DNA of 64,000 nt from Rhizobium halophilum. GTDB lineage: Bacteria > Pseudomonadota > Alphaproteobacteria > Rhizobiales > Rhizobiaceae. A program made the position numbers and the translations under genes. Every line of letters starts with the position of its first letter. Position 1 is the first letter of the stretch. Positions 58,436 through 64,000 of this stretch are shown here, piece by piece. The stretch is from contig NZ_JAKJHS010000010.1 of assembly GCF_021648825.1 (NCBI RefSeq), forward strand, positions 62,001 through 126,000, given 5' to 3'. The notes below the pieces were generated by a model that was not told where the DNA came from, ran no database searches, and worked only from the letters and a program-made list of their open reading frames with translations.

Positions 58436-58447
58436 GAGTTTTTTCCC

Positions 58448-59296
58448 ATGCACATAGCCGCTTTGAACCTTTACCCCCTAAAGAGCGGCAGAGGCATTGC
58501 GCTGGACGAAGCTGCGGTTGGACCAGAGGGCATTCCTGGCGATCGGCGGATGATGCTCGTTGATCTTGAGGGCAACTTCATCACCCAGCGCGATTTTCCC
58601 GTGCTTGCGAGGCTGGATGTACGGCTCGCGGAAGGATCGGTCCGCTTGGCTTTCGATGGAGCAGACGAGATCGTGGTCATGCAGCCTCCGGCTGAACGCC
58701 GGACGGATGTCGTTATCTGGAAATCGCCTGTCAGCGCTGCCGTTGCCGATGACGCAATCAACCGCAAGATCACCGGCTGGCTTGGCCGCAAGGCCCGGCT
58801 CGTCTTCTTCGACGAACAGTCTCAGCGAGAGGCAAGCCGCGAGTGGGCTGGCGAGGGCACGCCTGTGACTTTCGCAGACGGGTACCAAATCCTCGTCACC
58901 ACCACCGCCTCGCTCGCCGCTCTTAACGCGGACATGGTGGCCCACGGCGAAGGCGAAGTGGGCATGGATCGCTTCCGACCGAACATCGTGCTCGCCACGA
59001 ATGAGGCCTGGGCTGAGGATGGGTGGGGAACGATCGAGATCGGCACCCTGATCCTAGATCTGGTGAAGCCATGCACCCGTTGCATCATGACCACGCAAGA
59101 TCAGCGGACGGGGTCAAGGGAAGTGGCAAGTCCGATGCCGGCGATGGGTCGCATTCGCATGTCGGCTGATCGTCGCGTGCCCGGCCCGCTCTTCGGGTGG
59201 AACGCCGTCCCCAGAACCGCAGGCCGGATTTCCGTCGGGGACGACGTGAAAGTGCGCGCGATGAGGGAGGCGCCTTGGGCGATCAAGCGTCGCTGA
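58448..59296 (+). CDS. MOSC domain protein (mARC/YcbX-like)
   Basis: The 282-residue protein has the N-terminal MOSC_N barrel (LYPLKSGRGIALDEA, GDRRMMLVD) and the MOSC domain with FRPNIVLAT and KPCTRCIMTTQDQRTG. Cys209 is in the position that binds molybdenum cofactor in mARC and YcbX enzymes, which reduce N-hydroxylated compounds. Unlike E. coli YcbX it lacks a C-terminal ferredoxin domain, so it needs a separate electron donor. Activity is inferred from family. Confidence 0.9.
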   Translation: MHIAALNLYPLKSGRGIALDEAAVGPEGIPGDRRMMLVDLEGNFITQRDFPVLARLDVRLAEGSVRLAFDGADEIVVMQPPAERRTDVVIWKSPVSAAVADDAINRKITGWLGRKARLVFFDEQSQREASREWAGEGTPVTFADGYQILVTTTASLAALNADMVAHGEGEVGMDRFRPNIVLATNEAWAEDGWGTIEIGTLILDLVKPCTRCIMTTQDQRTGSREVASPMPAMGRIRMSADRRVPGPLFGWNAVPRTAGRISVGDDVKVRAMREAPWAIKRR

Positions 59297-59417
59297 TTTC
59301 TGGCTTGCCTCTTCTTCGGGGAGCGCTATGTTCAGCGCCGGTTGTCAGACAACCTGCCAGCTCTCCTAGCCTGCCGACGAATCCGGGTCCGGTAGCCTTC
59401 TCAGGGACACATGCCGC

Positions 59418-60314
59418 ATGACATCTCGGGCAACCGGCCTTGCATTTGCTCTTCTGGCAGTAACGATCTTTTCCATTCAGGACGGCGTCTCGAAGCATCT
59501 CGCCGACAATTATCCGGCAATCTTCATTGCCATGATGCGGTATTGGGCGTTCGCCGCCTTCGCCATCGTGCTGGCGAGCCGCTCCAGCGGCGGGCTCGTT
59601 GCTAACGCCACGACAAGCCGTCCGGTCCTGCAGATCCTGCGCGGCGTCCTGCTTGCGGTGCAGATCGTGGTCGCCATCATGGCCTTCGCGACCGTGGGCC
59701 TGTCGCAGAGCCAGGCGGTCTTCCAATCGGCGCCCTTGCTCGTCGCGTTGTTGTCGATGCCTCTCCTGGGCGAGCGCGTGGGATGGCGCCGCTGGACGGC
59801 GATCATGATCGGTTTTGTCGGGGTCATCCTGATCCTCAAGCCGGATGCCGGCGGCTTCGACCTCAATACGCTGCTGCCGATGGCAGGTGCGGTGATCTAC
59901 AGCCTTTACTCTATCACGACCCGGCTCGCGAGCCGGACCGACACCGCCACGACGAGCTTCTTCTACACCGGCGTGGCGGGCGCAGTCGCGATCACCCTTG
60001 TCGGACCCTTTTACTGGTCGAGCTTTTCAGGCAACGACGCGTACTGGATGGCCGCTCTTTGTGCTTCCGGCATTGCCGGCCACTACTTTTTGATCCGCGC
60101 CTTCGACTATGTCGACGCGGTGATTGTGCAGTCCATGTCCTATCTGCAGCTCGTGCTCGTCACCATGATTGGCGTGTTCATCTATGGTGAAACGCTCGGC
60201 TTCAACATGGTCGTCGGCTCCATCATCGTCGTGTGCGCCGGCTTGTTCACGATCTACCGGGAGGCGCGTGCCGGAAAAAAGCTGCTGAAGATGTATCCGA
60301 GCGGAGACCTCTGA
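59418..60314 (+). CDS. DMT superfamily (EamA) transporter
   Basis: The 298-residue protein has ten predicted helices in two EamA repeats; the first starts with TGLAFALLAVTIFSIQDGVSKHL and ends around LLGERVGW, the second with MAGAVIYSLYSITTRL and ends around FIYGETLGF. Substrate unknown. A 103-base gap follows, with an inverted repeat five bases after the stop codon. Confidence 0.88.
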   Translation: MTSRATGLAFALLAVTIFSIQDGVSKHLADNYPAIFIAMMRYWAFAAFAIVLASRSSGGLVANATTSRPVLQILRGVLLAVQIVVAIMAFATVGLSQSQAVFQSAPLLVALLSMPLLGERVGWRRWTAIMIGFVGVILILKPDAGGFDLNTLLPMAGAVIYSLYSITTRLASRTDTATTSFFYTGVAGAVAITLVGPFYWSSFSGNDAYWMAALCASGIAGHYFLIRAFDYVDAVIVQSMSYLQLVLVTMIGVFIYGETLGFNMVVGSIIVVCAGLFTIYREARAGKKLLKMYPSGDL

Positions 60315-60318
60315 GCGG

Positions 60319-60337
60319 CTATCAATCTTAGTGATAG
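60319..60337. promoter_or_regulatory. Inverted repeat upstream of the MFS gene
   Basis: CTATCA and TGATAG are perfect inverted copies around a seven-base centre. It lies 81 bases before the MFS start, in the short gap after the EamA gene. It could be an operator; the six-base half-sites are short and chance is possible. Confidence 0.3.
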
Positions 60338-60418
60338 ATGCCCTCTACAAAACTGATTTTGGCAATGGCTGGTGGAGCGTTATGGTCGAAACCTCGTGTC
60401 ATCCCAGGAGGTACCGCC

Positions 60419-61645
60419 ATGACGCAGGCTGCCAAGTCCCCCATGCCATGGCTGATCATCATCGCCGGCTGCCTCATTGCCTTACTGACCTTCGGCCCAC
60501 GCTCGGCAATGGGGTTCTTCCAGCTCCCCATGCTTTCGGACACTGGCTGGGACCGCTCGACCTTCGGGCTGGCAATGGCTCTTCAAAATCTGTTCTGGGG
60601 GTTGAGCCAACCGTTTTTTGGAGCCCTGGCCGATAAATACGGTACCGGGCGCGTGTTGGTGAGCTCTGGCCTGATGTATGCGGCAGGCCTCCTGCTGATG
60701 GCGTACGCGGATGCGCCCGTCTGGCTGCATATCGGCGGCGGTGTCCTCGTCGGAATGGCAATCGGCGCCGGCTCGTTCAGCGTGATCCTTTCTGCCTTTG
60801 CACGGCACGTAACGCCGGAGCAGAGGTCCATGGCCTTCGGGTTCGGCACGGCCGCCGGTTCCGCTGGAATGTTTCTGTTTGCGCCCTTGAGCCAGGGACT
60901 GATCAATGCGCTCGGCTGGTCGGACAGCCTCGTGGCGCTGTCGATCATGATGCTGATCGTGCCGCTGCTCGCCTATCCGTTGCGCGGCAACGCCTCCTCA
61001 GGAACCCAGTCCCAGGCAGCATTCAAGCAGACGGTCGGAGAGGCCCTCAGAGAAGCGCTCGGCCATAAGAGCTACGTCCTGCTCACCACCGGCTTCTTCG
61101 TCTGCGGGTTCCAGGTGGCCTTCATCACGGCGCATTTTCCGGCCTATCTCGGCGACATCGGAATTGAAGCGAGCTATGCCGTGATTGCAATGGCGCTGAT
61201 TGGCTTCTTCAACATCATCGGCTCACTCGCAGCCGGCTACATCGGCCAGCGCTATTCGAAACCCTACTTCCTTGCTTACATCTATATCGGCCGGTCAATT
61301 GCAGTGACTGCCTTCCTGCTCCTGCCGCAGACGCCTATCTCGGTCGTGATCTTCGCGATGGTCATGGGTCTGCTCTGGCTATCGACGGTTCCGCCAACCA
61401 ATGCGCTGGTTGCGATCATGTTCGGCACCCGACATCTCGGCCTTCTCGGCGGCCTCGTCTTCCTGTCCCACCAGATCGGCTCCTTCTTGGGCGTTTGGAT
61501 GGGCGGCTATCTCTACGACCGCTTTGGCTCCTACGATCCGGTATGGTGGCTCGGCGTGGGACTGGGAGTCTTCGCCGCCATCGTGCACTGGCCGATCCGC
61601 GAGCAGCCCGTTGAACGGCCTCAGCTTGCGACAGTGCCAGCCTGA
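60419..61645 (+). CDS. MFS transporter, OFA/monocarboxylate-like
   Basis: The 408-residue protein has twelve predicted helices and the MFS loop [10 protein letters not shown] in the first half. [14 protein letters not shown] and [21 protein letters not shown] resemble the oxalate/formate and monocarboxylate group of the superfamily. The ATG at 60419 follows AGGAGG by seven bases, a strong start; the upstream frame is not conserved. The 3' end overlaps recO on the other strand by 25 bases. Confidence 0.9.
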   Translation: MTQAAKSPMPWLIIIAGCLIALLTFGPRSAMGFFQLPMLSDTGWDRSTFGLAMALQNLFWGLSQPFFGALADKYGTGRVLVSSGLMYAAGLLLMAYADAPVWLHIGGGVLVGMAIGAGSFSVILSAFARHVTPEQRSMAFGFGTAAGSAGMFLFAPLSQGLINALGWSDSLVALSIMMLIVPLLAYPLRGNASSGTQSQAAFKQTVGEALREALGHKSYVLLTTGFFVCGFQVAFITAHFPAYLGDIGIEASYAVIAMALIGFFNIIGSLAAGYIGQRYSKPYFLAYIYIGRSIAVTAFLLLPQTPISVVIFAMVMGLLWLSTVPPTNALVAIMFGTRHLGLLGGLVFLSHQIGSFLGVWMGGYLYDRFGSYDPVWWLGVGLGVFAAIVHWPIREQPVERPQLATVPA

Positions 61646-62403
61646 GGCTCCGCCTCGGCGCCATTCCGCTGAGCAGCCGCCAGCGCCTTCAACGCCGCCT
61701 GGATGAAACCGTCGCGGGCGGTATTTTCCGTGATCCCGCGCGGCTCGTAGATGTGACGGTGCAGGAAGTAACCGGTCAGACGGAACGCGGCTGCCATGCT
61801 CTCTGTATCCGCAGCCGCCTTCGCACCCTCGTTCAAGAACGAGGGCAAGGTCAGGAGACGGTCAGCATAAGGCGCCCCCGCGGCACTGGAAACGGCGCGG
61901 CCGCTTTTCGGAGATACGTAAACAAGATCCTCGCGGGAGCCCGTTGCCGCGCATTCGGTGAGGTCGAGTCCGTAGCCGAGGTCATCCAAAATCGCCAACT
62001 CGAAGCGGATGAGGAGCTCGCCAGCATCCGCCACATCGTCCATTGTTTCGAGGATTACGTCCAGGGCCTCATAGAGATGCGGATGTGGGTCCCGTTCCGG
62101 TAGAAGGCGCAGGAGCGCGCCCATCGCCTGTACACCGTAGACGGAGGTCGCCGTTTCCATCAATCGGGCCGCGCGTAATCGCAAGGGCTCAAGCTTGAAC
62201 TCGCCGAGGTGTTCGTCGAGACGTGCCCGCCACACAACCTCCACCCGGTTTCCCGGCTGCAAGACAGGTTGCATGGCCCGGGACCGGCCCGATCGGACCA
62301 GCCCGAGGTGCCTTCCGCGGCTGCGCGTCATCAATTCTGCGATGACGCTATTTTCGCCATGCCGCTTCACGCCGATGATGATCGCTTCGTCCTGCCACTG
62401 CAT
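61621..62403 (-). CDS. recO: DNA repair protein RecO
   Basis: RecO helps load RecA onto gapped DNA with RecR. The 260-residue protein has the N-terminal OB-fold ([19 protein letters not shown]) and the helical C-terminal region; [22 protein letters not shown] is the typical RecO core. The start at 62403 agrees with the conserved N-terminus. It is the last gene of the rnc-era-recO order, but 587 bases and an opposite-strand gene separate it from era. Its 3' end overlaps the MFS gene tail to tail. Confidence 0.96.
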   Translation of the reverse strand: MQWQDEAIIIGVKRHGENSVIAELMTRSRGRHLGLVRSGRSRAMQPVLQPGNRVEVVWRARLDEHLGEFKLEPLRLRAARLMETATSVYGVQAMGALLRLLPERDPHPHLYEALDVILETMDDVADAGELLIRFELAILDDLGYGLDLTECAATGSREDLVYVSPKSGRAVSSAAGAPYADRLLTLPSFLNEGAKAAADTESMAAAFRLTGYFLHRHIYEPRGITENTARDGFIQAALKALAAAQRNGAEAEPQAGTVAS

Positions 62404-62576
62404 GGAGTGCTTTAGGTTCCTCTCGTTACGGTTCCATCTTAGCCGATAAGCGACTGATCCTGAATCACTCTTGCCGAACTGCAACATCTTTCGACAACGT
62501 GGCGAAATGCAGATGGCGTTGGAACAAAATGACCTTCTTCGGAATTGCACCGCCGACATCCCATCGAGGAGCTCTC

Positions 62577-62942
62577 ATGAAGTATCTTCCGTTCGCCCTG
62601 CTTGTTCTGGCTTCTCCCGCAGCCGCCCAATCGCCGGACCTGGAGCAGGCCTGCCTTGCCGTCGCTCAGAACTTCCTCCTGACGCCAACAATCAAGACGG
62701 GCGTTGTCCAGTCTTTTCCCGAGCTTGATCCGCCAGGAGCGCGTCTGACCTATTCCACCCGCCCTGATCCGCAGCCCACGGATTTCACCAATGAGATCGA
62801 ATGCCAATTCGGAAGCGCTACGCCCCCCTTCAATCTCACGCGCTTCTGCATTTCCAGTGCCTGCTACTCTGAAAACGAGCAGGAACCGGAGAACCGCCGC
62901 CGATACCTTGAGGTGAAGGCGTTGATGGATCGGCAGAATTAA
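62577..62942 (+). CDS. Small secreted protein of unknown function
   Basis: The 121-residue protein has a signal peptide (1-18, cleavage near SPAAA-Q) and a mature part with four cysteines (LEQAC, IECQFG and CISSAC), which suggests disulfide bonds. No family was recognised. GAGGAG lies five bases before the ATG. It is on the strand opposite to recO and era and lies between them, so it interrupts the usual era-recO neighbourhood. Confidence 0.75.
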   Translation: MKYLPFALLVLASPAAAQSPDLEQACLAVAQNFLLTPTIKTGVVQSFPELDPPGARLTYSTRPDPQPTDFTNEIECQFGSATPPFNLTRFCISSACYSENEQEPENRRRYLEVKALMDRQN

Positions 62943-62990
62943 CCGTTAAAGGCTGCTTCGAGGAAAGACGCGGCAGCTTCCAGGGCGCGA

Positions 62991-63926
62991 TTATCCTTTC
63001 GGGAATTCGAGGCCCATCTCGCGAAAGCGTTCCGGATCGTCTCCCCAGTTCTCCCGGACCTTGACGAAGAGGAACAGGTGGACAGGCTGCTCCAGGATCT
63101 GCTGGAGTTCTTTGCGTGACGCCGTCGAGATGGCTTTGATTGCCTCGCCGCCCTTGCCCAAGGCAATCTTCTTCTGGCTTTCACGCTCAACATAGATGAC
63201 CTGCTCGATGCGAACGGAGCCATCCTTGCGCTCTTCCCATTTCTCGGTCTCGACATGCGAGGCGTAGGGGAGCTCCTGGTGCAGGCGCAGGAAGAGCTTC
63301 TCGCGGGTGATCTCGGCGGCCAACTGGCGCATCGGCAAATCGGAGATCTGATCTTCCGGGTAGTACCAAGGCCCTTCCGGCAAGCGCTGGGCCAGGAAGT
63401 TCATCAAATCATCGCAGCCTGAACCGGTCGTCGCCGATATCATGAAAGTTTGCTCGAACGAGACCGCCTCGTTTGCGGCAGCGGCCAGCGTCAACAAGTC
63501 CTCTGGCTTCACGCGGTCCACCTTGTTCAGGATCAGGATCTTCGGCTGATGAACGTCCTTCAATCCCTCAAGGATGGCTTCAGCATCGCCGCGAATACCC
63601 CGCTCGCTATCGACCAGAAGCATGATCAGGTCGGCATCCTTTGCGCCGCCCCAGGCCGACATTACCATCGCGCGGTCGAGCCTGCGGCGCGGCTTGAAGA
63701 TGCCGGGCGTGTCCATGAAGACGATCTGCGCATTATCATGGATCGCGATGCCGCGGACGATTGCCCGCGTCGTCTGGACCTTATGGCTGACAATCGAGAC
63801 TTTCGCTCCGACGAGCCGGTTCAACAGCGTCGACTTGCCGGCATTGGTCGCTCCGATGAGGGCCACGAAGCCCGACTTGGTCGGCCCCGCTTCCAGTTCT
63901 TCGACCTTGCTTTCGTTGTCTGTCAT
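62991..63926 (-). CDS. era: GTPase Era
   Basis: Era is an essential GTPase that binds the 3' end of 16S rRNA during 30S maturation. The 311-residue protein has the G1 motif GATNAGKST (25-33), the DTPG and NKVD motifs and a C-terminal KH domain (GKGGEAIKAIS). The GATNAGKS form of G1 is common in alphaproteobacteria. The ATG at 63926 lies eight bases after the rnc stop; a start at 63962 would overlap rnc. Confidence 0.97.
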   Translation of the reverse strand: MTDNESKVEELEAGPTKSGFVALIGATNAGKSTLLNRLVGAKVSIVSHKVQTTRAIVRGIAIHDNAQIVFMDTPGIFKPRRRLDRAMVMSAWGGAKDADLIMLLVDSERGIRGDAEAILEGLKDVHQPKILILNKVDRVKPEDLLTLAAAANEAVSFEQTFMISATTGSGCDDLMNFLAQRLPEGPWYYPEDQISDLPMRQLAAEITREKLFLRLHQELPYASHVETEKWEERKDGSVRIEQVIYVERESQKKIALGKGGEAIKAISTASRKELQQILEQPVHLFLFVKVRENWGDDPERFREMGLEFPKG

Positions 63927-63934
63927 AGTTCCAA

Positions 63935-64000
63935 TCAACTTTCGACGGTAGGCTTCTGCCATACGCCTTCGCGTTCAAGCATCTTCGCCGCTGCGACCTG
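63935..64000 (-). CDS. rnc: Ribonuclease III, 3' end
   Basis: Only the last 21 codons and the stop lie in the window. The translated end (QVAAAKMLEREGVW, then QKPTVES) matches the C-terminal double-stranded-RNA-binding domain of RNase III, where AAAAKLLE-like helices close the protein. Its place directly before era agrees with the rnc-era operon. The rest lies beyond the window. Confidence 0.85.
   Translation of the reverse strand, partial: QVAAAKMLEREGVWQKPTVES

Overview
The window is a gene-dense, GC-rich chromosomal segment of an alphaproteobacterium, most probably of the family Rhizobiaceae (Rhizobium/Sinorhizobium/Agrobacterium group). This rests on protein sequence character and on familiar gene orders: surA-pdxA-rsmA; gmk-yicC-mltG-fabF-acpP-fabG-fabD; rpsF-rpsR-DUF2232-rplI; dnaB-alr-radA-cvpA-purF; psd-pssA; and rnc-era-recO. 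The genus cannot be fixed from the window. I see no rRNA, tRNA, CRISPR array, insertion sequence, prophage or integration site.

Layout. 1-3.9 kb (+): end of a SurA-like chaperone, pdxA (vitamin B6), rsmA (rRNA dimethylation) and an MFS exporter. 4.0-10.4 kb (-): the fatty-acid block fabD-fabG-acpP-fabF followed by mltG, yicC and gmk. 10.7-12.8 kb (+): a Tas-like aldo/keto reductase and a CaCA cation antiporter. 13.1-15.6 kb (+): ribosomal operon rpsF-rpsR-DUF2232-rplI with a possible S6:S18-type leader. 15.6-23.2 kb: two divergent transport operons, ugpBAEC (glycerol-3-phosphate, -) and a TAXI-type TRAP transporter (+), sitting between rplI and dnaB. 23.4-33.3 kb (+): dnaB, alr, radA, cvpA, purF, a small HNH protein, an SDR oxidoreductase, cysS and a GFA/CENP-V protein. 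33.5-36.8 kb (+): a membrane protein, proline iminopeptidase and citramalate synthase in a tightly coupled operon.

36.8-45.2 kb: a PCMT-like methyltransferase (-), rarD, a LOG-family protein (-), a LysM protein, an Atm1-type ABC exporter, then psd and pssA for phosphatidylethanolamine synthesis. 45.2-51.1 kb: a LysE-type exporter, an HMCES/YedK-type DNA-damage protein, a frameshifted ynfA, a Nudix hydrolase, a TIGR02301 protein, two unknown proteins, and the overlapping trio ygfZ-HD hydrolase-tyrosine phosphatase. 51.2-64 kb: an MscS channel, a nitrate/sulfonate-type ABC importer (-), a 901-residue DUF2339 membrane protein with an HD and a MOSC protein, two permeases, and recO, era and the last 21 codons of rnc (-), with a small secreted protein gene on the opposite strand between recO and era.

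Most of the window is ordinary housekeeping DNA and I did not find a clear new multi-gene system. The items most worth a second look are the single-base frameshift in ynfA, which creates a false fusion with the HMCES gene; the strong hairpins directly after the binding-protein gene in all three binding-protein-dependent transport operons; a perfect 16-bp palindrome before the TAXI-TRAP operon; a possible switch-like leader before purF; the translationally coupled ygfZ-HD-phosphatase trio; and several small uncharacterised genes.
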